Of a stretch of DNA of 64,000 bases, positions 46,432 to 58,291 are shown one piece after another. A program made the position numbers and the translations under genes. Under the pieces are notes generated by a model. That model searched no databases, was not told where the DNA came from, and was given only the letters and a program-made list of their open reading frames with translations. The stretch comes from Rutpela maculata (Eukaryota > Arthropoda > Insecta > Coleoptera > Cerambycidae). The stretch is taken from NCBI GenBank assembly GCA_936432065.2, contig OW386288.2, positions 16,790,706 to 16,854,705 on the forward strand. The letters run 5' to 3'. Each line of letters opens with the position of its first letter. Within the stretch, counting starts at the first letter, position 1.

Positions 46432-47925
46432 GCAAATATTTTTCTCGTACTCAAGAGGTCATAATACATAAGAATCAACAATAAAATTTCGAGTGGAATG
46501 TTGTCTCCGAAAATAATTAATTCAACTGTACTCTTCGCAGAAATTGAAATTAAGTGTTTTAAAAATTTTACGATTTATACGTTCAGTACTGATTGCCAGC
46601 ACTGGATTTTATATAAGCCAAAAAAAAAATTACTTCGATTCTTGTTATTTTACACGATGCCTAGAAGATTTCAGCTACTCGGTATTTGCAAAGGGGTTTT
46701 TGCCCAACTTAGTTTTAATGAAAATCCCTAAGAAATCATTCACAAGAAACGCAAGTTCAAGAAACAAAGTGATCGGTTCTTGCATCGAGTTGGAAGTTGA
46801 AATCTTTGAAAACAAATATTGTAATTAACACAAAGAATGTGAACCCACTTTGATATGTAATTAACTAGAAGTGAACTGATATAATTGGAATTCCTGCAGT
46901 GCAGGGGAAATGAGTTACAGTTGATATAAGCAAACAACTCTCTGCTCATTTGAGATTTATTTCAACTTCAATTTGTTAGACATTAATCAATAGAAAGCAA
47001 GTATTTGAAAATTAAATCGGTTTGCTTAGGATTTAAGAGGGTGAGTTTGGAAGGAGTTTGCGTAAGATATGCTCGAAAATAAACTTCAGATGTTATATTT
47101 GAATGTTGAATATACAGGATGTTTTTTAATTACATGTATACAGGGAGTCTGAACTAGAGCTAGAGCCCTTTGGAGATGGTACCCTAGAGTGGGTTTAATT
47201 AGGGTGTAATTAGTTTCGTGTCATTAAAAAAAACTGGTAACGGGGACCGACTAGACAAACAAAAAAACCTATATGACTTTTTCCTCTAAGGGCACTTTGT
47301 AAAAAAAACTGACCTAGGGTAAAAAAATTTAATGTTAAAGTAAGAACTGCTTTTTTAGAACAATAGACGTATAGTTCCGTATCGTCGAAGTTTCTTACTT
47401 ACTTTTAAAAAGTCATAAAAAAGTGTAAAGACTTGTGTCCTCTCCGCGTTGCGGTCTCACACAAACAAGCGCGGCACTTTGATGGGACCGCTTTGAACCG
47501 AACTTTTTATAGCAATTATAAAATGTAAATAATTCATCATCTCTTTCTGCAGAACGCAAGCACAGGATGGCCGCAGGAGTTTAAAGAGAGGATTTGTCGT
47601 TTCCATGTGTGTTTTTTAATTTGGAACAAATAATTGAAGCTTTTATTGTTTATAAAATTTAAATGTGGTTTATTAACATTGGTTACATAAATAGGTGTTC
47701 TGTGTTAAAAGCTTACAAAATGAGTAATTATTTCATGAAATTGTAAAACGAACAGTTTGACGTTCGAAATACGATAACAGGAAATAGTTATCTGTATTTT
47801 AAGTTAGGAAAAAGCTGATTTTTTTAACGAATTGTGCGCATATTTTTTTCCAATCAGGTATTGAAAACTAAAAATCTTTGGCCTCTATGAAAATCAATGT
47901 AAACAATAATAAACAGATCAGAACA
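46432..47925. other. No gene seen
   Basis: Overlapping short frames at 46.5-46.9 kb lack family features. 47.1-47.6 kb has the texture of an old repeat without a partner here. Confidence 0.4.
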
Positions 47926-47938
47926 AAACAGCGAATAA

Positions 47939-47982
<44 letters not shown>

Positions 47983-48353
47983 CCTTTATTGCCCAACAGG
48001 TAACACCCAATAACAGAACAATTCTTTTGAATTTATCACAAAACCACAAAAGTTGCCCCTTTATCAAACAAAATTTTTCGTTCCGTTTCTGTTTTTAAAT
48101 GTTGGTACGGGAATATGATTCCCTTATCCAATTTACACAAAAAGGTACTTTTTTTTTACACTTTGTAGGACCAACAGTTTCTTATAAAGATTGGTTGAAA
48201 ATAAGTGTAGGCCAGTGAAATGTTATATTTTTTGGGAAGGACAAGGTTTTTTCGTTGTGTAGGGGGCGCCAGTGTAAGTGGTGGCCGCCCCATTTCGCCG
48301 TCATCTTGAAAAAAGGAGTGCTAATAGCTTTTGCCCTATTTCTCCGTAACAGT
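47939..48353 (-). mobile_element. Retroposon copy 1 with (TTA)n tail, 11-bp duplication
   Basis: Minus-strand element whose 3' end reads CCTGTTGGGCAATAAAGGCA followed by (TTA)n. The opposite edge is ...TTTCTCCGTAACAGT. Direct copies of ACAGCGAATAA flank it (47,928-47,938 and 48,354-48,364), so the insertion is clean and ~415 bp long. No ORF of note. It is a SINE, or the truncated end of a non-LTR element that carries AATAAA and a trinucleotide tail. Confidence 0.75.
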
Positions 48354-48360
48354 ACAGCGA

Positions 48361-48495
48361 ATAATAATAATAATAATAATAGGCCGTTATCCTTGGCTCG
48401 TTACGCCTGCTCAGAGGTCTCTGGTATTACCAGCGTACCCTCTCTGGCATCGGAGACAGAGAGAAGGGCGACTGGCTTCACAAAAAAAAAAAAAA

Positions 48496-48496
<1 letters not shown>
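48361..48496 (-). mobile_element. Small retroposon end with (TTA)n tail
   Basis: On the minus strand a ~100-base GC-richer block (…AACGAGCCAAGGATAACGGC) ends in (TTA)n at 48,361-48,380. Its other side meets a 15-A run at 48,482-48,496. It is unlike copy 1, so it belongs to a different family. It is probably a very short 5'-truncated insertion. Confidence 0.6.
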
Positions 48497-48538
<42 letters not shown>

Positions 48539-50200
48539 TACCTTTATTGCCCAACAGGTAACACCCAATAACAGAACAATTCTTTTGAATTTGTCACAAA
48601 ACCACAAGTTGCTCCTTTATAAAACGAGATTTTTCGTTCCGTTCCTGTTTCTAAATGTTGGTACGGGATTATGGTTAGTTCAGTCAACGGAGCGCTAAAA
48701 TAACCAAAATCTCTAACTTGCGTACTAATGAATGAATTTTAATGAAACCTTGTGCAATGTGTTGGTAATGACGTTAATAAAAAAGTTTAAAAAAAGATTA
48801 GAATAAGAAATGATCGGAAGGTGTAGAAAACCTTTTATCATGGGTTCCGTAACTTGTAGAACTAGGTCAAAAATGAAAAAATAACGATGTTTTTGCCTTT
48901 TTTGGTCCAAAATAAGATATTTTTACTCTTCTGAATTTTTTCGAAAAATGCATATTTTTCGAGATATGGTCACTCGAAAATTCCTAAAAATGGGGGAGGG
49001 GAAATGTAATGTTGAAAAAAATCTGAAAAAATTCAGGTTAATGTATCATCGAAATTAATTTTTTTTTTATTTGCAACTTTTATGTAAAGTGCGTTTTCAC
49101 CGAGTTCTTCCGGAAATATATGAAAAACTACCTCTATCATTGTAGCGCTTTAAAAATATGTAATTTAAAAATTTGACAAAATTTAGACGTATGCATTGAG
49201 GCCTTCTAAATATTTTTTGTCTCTTGGAATTGTTTTGTAACTTGCTAATTTTCCAAGTTACAGGCAGCTTTTCACGATAAATAATGTACTACATTTTTAT
49301 AAATTTTTCCGGAAAACTTTTCCACATTTTCAATTTTCAATTTTCAAAAAATGTACATTATTTATCTTGAAAAACTGCCTATAACTCGGAAAATTAGCAA
49401 GTTACAAAAAAATTCCAAGAGACAAAAAATGTTTAGAAGGCCGTCTGAATTGTATCAAATTTTTAAATTACATATTTTTAAAGCGCTACAATGTCAAAGA
49501 TGGGGGTAGTTTTTCATATTTTTCCGGAAAAACGCACTTACAAAAGAGTTGCAAATAAAAAAGTCTTGTATTTCGATGATATATTCACCTGAATTTTTTC
49601 AAATTTTTTTTCAACTTTACATTTCCCCTCCCCCATTTTTAGGAATTTTCGAGGGGCCATATCTCGAAAAATATGAATTTTTCGAAAAAAAATCACAAGA
49701 GTAAAAACATCTTATTTTGAGTCATAAAAGGTAAATACATTATTTGTTTTTTATTTTTGACCTAATTCTATAAGTTACGGAACCCGTGATAAAAGGGGAG
49801 TTTTCCTTCCGATCATTTGCTACTCTAATTTTTTTTTTTTAACTTTTTTACTAACGTCATTACAAACTCATTGCACAAGGTTTCATCAAAACCCATTGGT
49901 GAAACCCCCCGTTGACTAGATTCCCTGATCCAATTTACACAAAAAAGGTTACTTTCTTTACACACTGTGAGACCAACAGCTTCTTATACAGATTGGTTTA
50001 AAATAAATGTAGTCCATTGAAATGTTACATTTCTTGAGGCTAACCTTGCATTTTGGGTAGGACAAGGTTTTTTTTTTTTTTTTTGTTGTGTAGGGGGTGC
50101 CAGTGTATTTTAAAATTGAGTTTTCGGGATCGGTATTTGGCCACCATCTTGAAAAAAGAGGTGCTAGATTTTGCCCTATTTCTCCGTAATGGTGTACATG
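48497..50200 (-). mobile_element. Retroposon copy 2 (split by a palindrome)
   Basis: Same family as copy 1: (TTA)n at 48,497-48,537, then the same text to ~48,675. After the palindromic insertion the text resumes at 49,919 (TTCCCTGATCCAATTTACAC) and runs to TTTCTCCGTAA at ~50,190. In copy 1 the corresponding site (~48,105-48,135) is uninterrupted. Confidence 0.75.
48676..49918. mobile_element. 1.24-kb palindromic element
   Basis: The two halves are reverse complements over almost the whole length, with the centre near 49,300. Landmarks are AGTCAACGG at both ends, TTGTGCAATG, GGTTCCGTAAC, GGGGGAGGGGAAATG and AAAGCGCTACAATG. It has no ORF. It sits inside retroposon copy 2, and comparison with copy 1 defines its edges. 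Confidence 0.82.
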
Positions 50201-50543
50201 TTATAAAAAATGTATAGGGAGGTTTTTTTTGTTTAGAACTGAATTCTCTACAGCTTTACTAGATAAACTTTTTGTCGAAAATTGAATAATTAAAAAGTTA
50301 TAACCCTTGGAAGATAGAAATTTGTCACAAAATATTCTTTTAAGCACTAAAACTTTTTTCTCTTCAATTTTAACAAAAAAATACATACAGACGATTTCAT
50401 ATCGAATAATTTTTATTTACACTTTTTTTAATTTCCGTAATTCTGAAGGGTTTTACAGCGCTGCGAAGGGATCAAAGTGACAGTGACAAAAAACCTTGTC
50501 CTACCCAAAATGCAAGGTTAAATGTAACGTTTCAATGGACTAA
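50003..50543. repeat. Inverted repeat (50,003-50,072 / 50,490-50,543)
   Basis: CCTTGCATTTTGGGTAGGAC and flanking bases in the left arm recur inverted at the right. The left arm is also part of retroposon copy 2, so this is a third, inverted fragment of that family or a small fold-back. Confidence 0.65.
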
Positions 50544-50559
50544 TGTTGAAGGACCATAT

Positions 50560-51290
50560 TGTGTTTCGAACAATTAACAATCTAAGTTGGCTGGCTTCAA
50601 TTTTTTTTCTGTCTCAGCTAGTTGAAAAGAATCTAAAATTACAATTGTTAAAAGGTGGTGTTTTGAGGTTCGAATGGCAGACATTTAGTGATTAGGTTAA
50701 GGATTCGAAAGTCATCAAATAGGTATTACACGTTGTATTATAGTTTTACTTTACATTTTATCTCAGAATGCGGGTTCAAATTCAGATCGCGGAATCGTTT
50801 TTTCTTATTGTATTAGTAATCTATTAAAAGTTTTAAAAAGCTGCATATATGCACCTATTGTTAGTTGTTCAGGTTATGATAGTTTCCTTTTTTGCTATAG
50901 AAGTTATAAAAAAAATTATTGCATTTTTTTTACAACAAAAATGCCTAACAAATTAGTTTACGGTAGAAAAAAAGGTCCTGATTTCTATGAATATTGAAGG
51001 AGATATTGCATTAGCTATCTTAAGTACCTAGTTGAAAAATTCGAGGAGTAGGGGCAGGGAAATTTTTTGCCCCAGCCATGAATTATGTTCTCAAAGACAC
51101 TTTGTTCAACCAGCAGAAACAAAAATTTAAGTATTGAAGACAACTAGTCCAAATTTCAAGAAGAGGTAGATATCAATTGTTTTTTTATAAGTAATGGAAA
51201 GCTAACGTATCTTGGTTCCAAATACAGGTAGAGTGTTATTTTTATACTCTATTTTTCATCTACTTTCATAATTCGTTTGCCGTTTTTGGT
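50560..51290. other. No gene seen
   Basis: AT-rich sequence; no recognised frame or repeat partner. Confidence 0.4.
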
Positions 51291-51317
51291 TTCATAAAAA
51301 ATCCACAAAGTTATTTA

Positions 51318-52060
51318 AATTTGTTTATAACTCCAATTAGGAAGTTTCCTATTTTAGAAATATCATGTACATTCAACCTCATTTAGTATTCTTTCAGATA
51401 ACTAGTCAAACAAACAAAAAATATCTCCATATCTGAAAAACTCACGAACTTATTCAATTTCTTATTTGAATACTTCTCCTCGGCTGAAGTCCACCGTGAC
51501 ATCACAATACACAACGCACTGACTTGCCATGCCGGCGGCGCGCTGTATGTTCCCTTTATTTAGTGTATGTGCTCGATTTTCTGAAATGTCACAAAATGTC
51601 ACTTTTGATTCGTTCGTGCCGAGCCGAATTTTCGAATTTCGCCGTGCAATTTACGATCAGGTTTATCTGGAAGACTTCCTCTTTATGTCGCGACATCATA
51701 CGGCCGTCCCAATGGTGTTTTTCGAAAAATATGAACGAGCCAAAATTGCATGTTTTAGCAATTTTTTCAGCTCTCAAATGCAAGCTGGCTATAAACTGCC
51801 GGTGCCTGCCGGCGAGTATAAAGATGCCCGCGCCCGCTCGCTGTTGGCGGAATCATGTATTGTGACGTAATCGAGCTCAGCCCAGATGATCGCGGCATTT
51901 TAAACTTGGAAGGACCATAACTTTTTTATTTATAGAGATAATTTTTAAAAAAATTACAGATATTTTTTAGATTTTTACGACTATTTATTACGAGAAAATG
52001 AGAAAAATGGAAACTTCCTAATTTTGAAAATTGTAAACAAATTTCAAAAAAACTATCAAA
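51318..52060. mobile_element. Fold-back-like element with a GC-richer core
   Basis: Outer arms at ~51,318-51,370 and ~52,000-52,060 pair (AATTAGGAAGTTTCC). A second pair, GACATCACAATACA at ~51,498 and TGTATTGTGACGTAA at ~51,857, bounds a distinct core. The core (51,515-51,870) is clearly richer in GC than its flanks. It stays open for 113 codons in two overlapping plus-strand frames, neither of which I recognise. I do not call a gene; the open frames may just follow from base composition. Confidence 0.5.
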
Positions 52061-52221
52061 TGAAGAAAATTTTCTTTTATAACACCTACCATTGTAAAAT
52101 GCTATATTTTGCAAAAAAATCCCTTCTACGAGTAGTTGACGTACTTGGAGTTGCACTTAAGTTGGAAGTGAAATGCGATCCATTCTAAGAAACAATGTTT
52201 TCCGAAGAATTATTACAAAAT

Positions 52222-52606
52222 ATGTAAATCAAGCAGGTAAGAGTCCATAAAATTGGTACCTATTTAGTATATACAAGAGAAGCTAAGGTCTCAAAAAAAT
52301 TTTTGGCATTAGCCACCACCATTACCACCCCCACCCCATTATTAAAGGGGATGAAAAAAAAATTGTGATTTAGTGTGTGTACAAGAACCAGAAACCTCGA
52401 TATATTTTTATACTTCATCCACACCCACTACTACCCCCTTATCACCACCCCCACCCCACTACCGATGTAGGGTATCGTTTTATGAGTTTTTGGGGTAGAG
52501 GATTTCAAATATTGTATTATTAAAGTTCCATAAACAATTATTTCCACATACAAAATTTTTTCGCTGTGAGTGACTTGGATAGAAAATCTGTATGTGGAAA
52601 TAGTGA
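52222..52606 (+). mobile_element. Family Z copy 3 (5'-truncated)
   Basis: Runs from GTAAATCAAGCAGGTAAGAG to TGTGGAAATAGTGATTCCTT and GGGC. It carries the blocks GTGATTTAGTGTGTGTACAA and TACCGATGTAGGGTATCG. It preserves the un-inserted form of the site occupied by the retroposon at 17.6 kb. Confidence 0.75.
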
Positions 52607-54270
52607 TTCCTTGGGCTTTTTCTTTATAATATTTAAACTTGAATCACGATCAAATCAATCAAATTATTTAAATCAGCTCAACCATGTTCTTAAATACTTA
52701 GAAGACCTTCATAGAGGTGAAGGAAAATATTGCTAAATTTGCATCCTCGATACAACTGGTTTGACACTGGGTAGTAAATTCCACAAATTATCTGGTTCAT
52801 TTCTCTAATTGTGTTAAAGAGCTACAGCATTATTCACTGTTAAGGTATGGTTGGAAGGCTGCGACCGCTCGAACGGATCATTGCAGATCAACGTGTGCTT
52901 GGCAACTTCAGAGCAAGGGAGAACTCGAGATGATCTCGAATAAGGACAGGAACAGTCCCGATTTTAATTATACAGGATTTATACAAAGAGACGTTCGAAC
53001 CGAAATTATTTGGGTAATCGGGTGGATTCGCCGGAAATAAATAATTGTTTGGATTTATTGCTCTGTGAACACTAGATTTAAGATAATTTATACCATGAAA
53101 TTTGCTTTGGATATTATACGCAGTTTACTTTGGCTTAATTGGGGCTATTTTCTTGGAATTAATTAAGTGCAGCGAGAAAACAGATTTTATGATTTATTTT
53201 CGTGTTTTGCTAAATCTGATTCATAATTTCAGTAAATCAGAAACTATTAAATTTGTTGTTATTCGCCTTCACAAGCGTCTAAAATTATTTAAATGAAAAC
53301 AGTATTTTGGCATTCCTGCCAAGGATGTAATTAAAGTAATAATTTAATTACACGTATTGTTGGTTATTGTTTTAGATTAATTGAAGTTTGATATAGTTTG
53401 ATAAGAGTATATTATGTAAATACTGTGTAAAATGGTGTTGTTTTGAATGTGTAGGAAGTTTACATCACCGGCTAACGAATGGTGTAAATCCACGAGTTCA
53501 AAAGACCTCTTTACTCTTTCTACAGCAACGGTGAGAATTTAAAATATTAGAAAATTGTATTTAATGTGATATTTCTAAAGTAAAACTAATAATTATTATT
53601 ACCACATCTCAAAATTATTTTAAATGCGAAAAGTTCGAACATTTGCCCTAATCACAACCTAGTTTTTGAATAATGAATTCTTCCAATGTTTTCATCAATA
53701 AAATTTAAAAGGTAAAAGTTTATCGTTAAAACTACAAAAAAAAGGCCCAAAAAACAAGGGCGCTTCAGAAATAATAATGATTTTGATATCCATACAAAAT
53801 TTGCATAGACGCATAGACGCGTAATCAGCAAATTTAAAAAAGTAGGCTGCTTCTCGGTTCCCACAGTAATTTTCAGTCGTTTCTTGTAATTCTACCTTAA
53901 TTTGCTAAAGACCAAGTGATAATTATTAATAATTATAATTGTGATATTGACCTTGAATATTTTTATATAACAAGAAAAACATGGCACGCCAACTAATTGT
54001 CATTTTATAGTCCTCTCATTAAACCATATATTCTAATAATGGTAATGACCTAGAACATTTACTCTAAATGAAGTCCTTTTAGTCCTTTTATCACAAATAA
54101 TCCCTTCCTTACATAAATGCTGTAATAAAATATTTGGGATTTAAAAGAACCACCTCCAAGACGAACCGCGTTGACATTTGATACAAAAAACTTAAAACTT
54201 AACCTCAAAATAATATTTTCCAAAAAAGACATAATTACACATCGGTAAGTCGTGAAATGCTTTTAATTAA
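52607..54270. other. No gene seen; possibly unique sequence
   Basis: No repeat partner in the window. A 64-codon frame at 53,102 has a hydrophobic start but no family features and is not called. Confidence 0.4.
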
Positions 54271-54298
54271 CACGCACACACACACACACACACACATG
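54271..54298. repeat. (CA)n microsatellite
   Basis: About twelve CA units, one with a G interruption. Confidence 0.9.
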
Positions 54299-54572
54299 CA
54301 TCAACGATACTTCAGGTAGACATATTGTTTATTATTTTTATAATAACTGTTTTATTGAGGTTTTAGAAAGTGTTTTATGGAATTAAAATTTGCCTTTTAG
54401 ATTTATAGAGGCCTCTTTTTCTTCATAACGGTTTTATCACAACATTTGTCAAGGTTGTTTTAAGAGTCTAGTTTTGTTGCCTTTAATAAGTACTAATATG
54501 CATTGAAAATGTCTAGTTTTAAAAAGGATTTAAAATGCATTTATTGCAAATATGTTAAAACCATAAAGAATA

Positions 54573-54774
54573 ATGTAAAGCCTCTTTAAATCTAAATGGA
54601 ATTTAAGACGTTAATAAAACTAATTAGCTTTATGGAGAGTTTAATGTAGGTATGATAAACCCATTACAAATACATGTAAAGCCTCTTTAAATCTAAATGG
54701 AATTTAAGACGTTAATAAAACTAATTAGCTTTATGGAGAGTTTAATGTAGGTATGATAAACCCATTACAAATAC
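54573..54774. repeat. Perfect 101-bp tandem duplication
   Basis: 54,573-54,673 and 54,674-54,774 are identical, starting ATGTAAAGCCTCTTTAAATC and ending ATTACAAATAC. The identity implies a recent event or gene conversion. Confidence 0.92.
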
Positions 54775-55360
54775 ATATTATCCTAGAATCAAATTAGCTT
54801 TATAATTAGATCTTACAGAGTGCTTTAAGACTTACCATATAAGAGCAAGTATACTTGAACCCTAAAAGGCCTTAACTACATCAATAAAGCACAAGACTAT
54901 TTCCTAGCCCTGACAAACCTTTCTTAAAACCTCCTCAAGCCCAAATGACTTTTAAATTGTTCCTTGGGTTGTAAGCGCGGCACTCGAGGCACAAAAGACC
55001 GACTGAATTAAATCTGGACAGAAAGTTAGTGATAGATTGTGGAAGAACTCTATTGTTATTGAAAAAAATCGATAAGAAAATATGAAAGTTTTGAAGTATA
55101 TGAAAAAAATGCGCATAAAGAGTGTTGTAACTTTTGATAAAATTCTGCAAGATAAAAATATTGCATAGCGTAATAACGAACGTGACAGCAAACAAAATGT
55201 TATCACTAGCAGTGATTAAAATTACAAGTAGAGCAATTAGATCTAAAAAGTTGTTTTATTTTCAAGAAAGTGCGAAATGTATACTATAAAATGTTCAATG
55301 TTCATTAAATATGCTGTTCATTAATACTCTGATTTTATTGTACTTCGTTATGTTACACTT
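54775..55360. other. No gene seen
   Basis: Two overlapping minus-strand frames (54,935-55,206) are hydrophobic but share no family features and are not called. Confidence 0.4.
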
Positions 55361-55723
55361 TTAAGGGTAAGATTTCGCAGAGCGAGAGGGAAATATGCGT
55401 TTAATTTCGGTTTATTATAAATATTTAAAAAATCATAAATGGTATAATCTTTAAAATAGTTTCAGGTACTTCCCATTGCTCTAGGGAATACAACCATACT
55501 CATTTTATATATAGCTAAATGCCATGCTCTAATAATTAAATTAGGAACTACTTTCATTGACAAACTACAATATTCAAGTACAACAGAAATTTACAATAAA
55601 GAATCGTTAGAACAATATCAAGTATCTAAAACAGTTTTAAAGATGTTACTGTTTGGTTTTTTAAATATTTATAATAAACCAAAAATAAACGCATATTTCC
55701 CTCTCACTCTGCAAAATCCTTAA
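55361..55723. mobile_element. 363-bp MITE with ~75-bp inverted ends
   Basis: Begins TTAAGGGTAAGATTTCGCAG and ends with the near-complement CTCTGCAAAATCCTTAA. The arms share GAGAGGGAAATATGCGT and TTTATTATAAATATTTAAAA. TTAA at each edge could be the terminal bases or a TTAA target. Confidence 0.78.
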
Positions 55724-57890
55724 TAGTTTAAATAGTTATATTTATCCTGTAACCGAATTTCTTCACCCCTTCAAGATTTTTCAATAGTTTTAGAGCCTCC
55801 GTGTGAAAACAGATGAGAAAATAAAAGGAGCAAGTACAGGCGTGAAAATGCTAGTCGAGTAAAGACATTTTTAAAGGCACAACCCTTTTTGAAACTGATG
55901 AATATGTAATGGCATTAATTAAAGATGTACACAGCCACCTGCGACCGCCACAGGTATTACCAGAGAGGTAATTACACAAATTTCATAATTTCTTCTGGGG
56001 GGAATTCAGTCCAAGAAAAGTGAGAGCTTAGGTTTTACGCCTTGCTGCACTAATTAAGAGTAAAAATGGGATTTTTGTTTGCCCGAATGGAGTAATTAAA
56101 AATTCAGTTTTTATGTTTCCTGTGCCAGGAAAAGTTTTCATTTTACAGCTGCGGAAAATTGAAATTATTTAATGAATAATGAAGTAAGATATTCCCGACT
56201 TTTATACCCGTTCTTTTACGGCTTACTGTAAACTTACCTAATACTGATTAAAGATTAAGAAATAGTCGGTCAATATTGTATTATTCAGTTCAAGTGGTCG
56301 TCCGTATCATCATTTTACAGCAAGATAAAATATTGGAATTATGATTAAAAATAAAAATATATGTGAATATATAATTACGCGTCTATTATATACAGCGTTG
56401 AACAATATTCTAGCTAAATTATATTTCACAATCCCCTCCTCTCTAATTACATAAACACATGTAGATTCTGTCACTTGGCTGATTAAGCCATAACTTACAA
56501 AAACTTTTATTAAGATAATTTCTTAATCCCACTGATATTTTAATCAGATCAGTTTCAAGCACTTACTTTAGGCAATTACTATAGATCATTTCTAGAGGTC
56601 CGGAGGCAGCGATAAATGACGCCAAAACCAGGTCTGGCTATAGGTGATGTATCACCTCGTAAATATGTTCGGGGATATATGACCCTATGGTTATTTTAGC
56701 TAGGTCGGTAATATTTAAAGCTGATATGAAGAGGAAGTATTGGTGAATGTAACACTAACACAGATACACATATTTTTAACTTGCAATCACAAATAGACTT
56801 GGGTGCTCTGCATCCACTATAATGCAATAATTTTTAGTTTCTAGTACTTTTGTTGCCATTGGGTTTTCGCGCATTAAAGAATTTTCCTCCAACTGCGAGT
56901 ACTTGTGGTTTTACCCATCCCAATTTAGACATATTTGTGATTCAGTTCAGAATAAATGTTTTGTTTAACCTTGACAGGCACACGTTTTAAATATTTTTTT
57001 GTCACTGTCATTTCCGATGGAATCTAGTCATTGCTACAGAGCATCTGCGGCATGTGACTTTATGAGCGTGGCTAGTTTGCTTGGAGGTAAAACAAAACAA
57101 AAATAATAACCTCAAAACGTTTGGTACGTCATATTTATCTGAATTATTTGTGTAATTTATGTGTGCTGCAAAAAAATTTGACTGTCATTATTTATAGTGA
57201 TTATTATTACACCTTGGATCTCGAAAATGCTACTAAATACAGAAAAAAGAGAAAAGATCGTCCTAATTAGTATAGACCTGTACTGGTAAAATTGCCACAT
57301 ATTTTTACGTTCGTAATTTTTTACTATATTTATAATTATAAAGTTATACCAAATATCAACTGTTATTTCATTTAAATATTATGTGGCATATTTAAATTTA
57401 TTTGAGTTTTATTGATTTTTCTGCAAGTAAATTTAAATATTTCCGTTTAAAATGTGGCAAAGGGTTCTTATTGTTAAAAATTATATGACCAATAACTAGT
57501 GGAGGTTTGTAATATATACAGTAAAGTATTTCACCTTACTGATCTATAAAAACTAAGAACACGCGAGGTTTTATGACTTTCCTGCCTTTATGGATATATT
57601 ATTTATAGTAACAATTGTTGCTGTAATTGTGAAATTTGCCACGAAGTTATTGTACTTCCGTAATACTGCGAGCATTGAGCATGGCATGTGTAGTATATTG
57701 TTAAATCCTTCTCAAGTACACACATGTACTCTTACAGGGTGTGCTGTGAAAATTACACATTCTTAAAGGGAGATCTAAGCAAATAATCAGGAAATATTAA
57801 CAGATCAAATCTTTGTGCCACATGCTTTAAAAATCTTCTTTAATGAAGGATTTTTTGATCGGTGTTGGAATTTATACAATATTATTACGC
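55724..57890. other. Sparse sequence, no gene seen
   Basis: No repeat partners in the window. 55,840-56,170 has mixed composition with several TAATTA/ATTA cores and E-box-like CAGCTG, which could be regulatory, but nothing proves it. Confidence 0.35.
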
Positions 57891-57892
57891 TG

Positions 57893-58059
57893 AAAAAAAT
57901 ATGTTCGTAATATTTAGAATCAGTTCATCGGCTGAAAATTAATGCATCCGTTTAATAAATCTGTACATTGTATTAATGAACGTCCATTATATCAATAAAC
58001 AGATTCATAAATTCTCAGCCAATGAACCTTCATTCATTAATATTACGAACATATTTTTA
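57893..58059. mobile_element. Small ~170-bp palindromic MITE
   Basis: 57,893-57,962 pairs with 58,000-58,059 (AAATATGTTCGTAATATT, TCATCGGCTGAAAA-like and AAATCTG blocks). Confidence 0.7.
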
Positions 58060-58291
58060 TAGTCTAAGCTCCCAAGACACAAAAAGATACCCCCATCGAA
58101 CACCTCAAATTTGAAAGGTGAAAATGATTGGAAAACATGTTATAAACATATTACGCCCGCCAGACTAGTAAAAATGTGTTAATTTGTGAATTTGAAAGCG
58201 CAGCATCCATGCATGAGATATATGTCAGGCTGAACCGCTGGCACCTCATAACACCTCCTTATTTTTGTTTTTAAATTTAAGAAGAAGTTTA

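Noticed and set aside
48331..48561. Frames with poly-Asn, poly-Ile or poly-Tyr runs
   Set aside because: Translations of the (AAT)n tails.
53102..53296. 64-codon frame with a hydrophobic N-terminus
   Set aside because: Looks like a membrane start, but the rest is composition-driven and there is no splice or family support.
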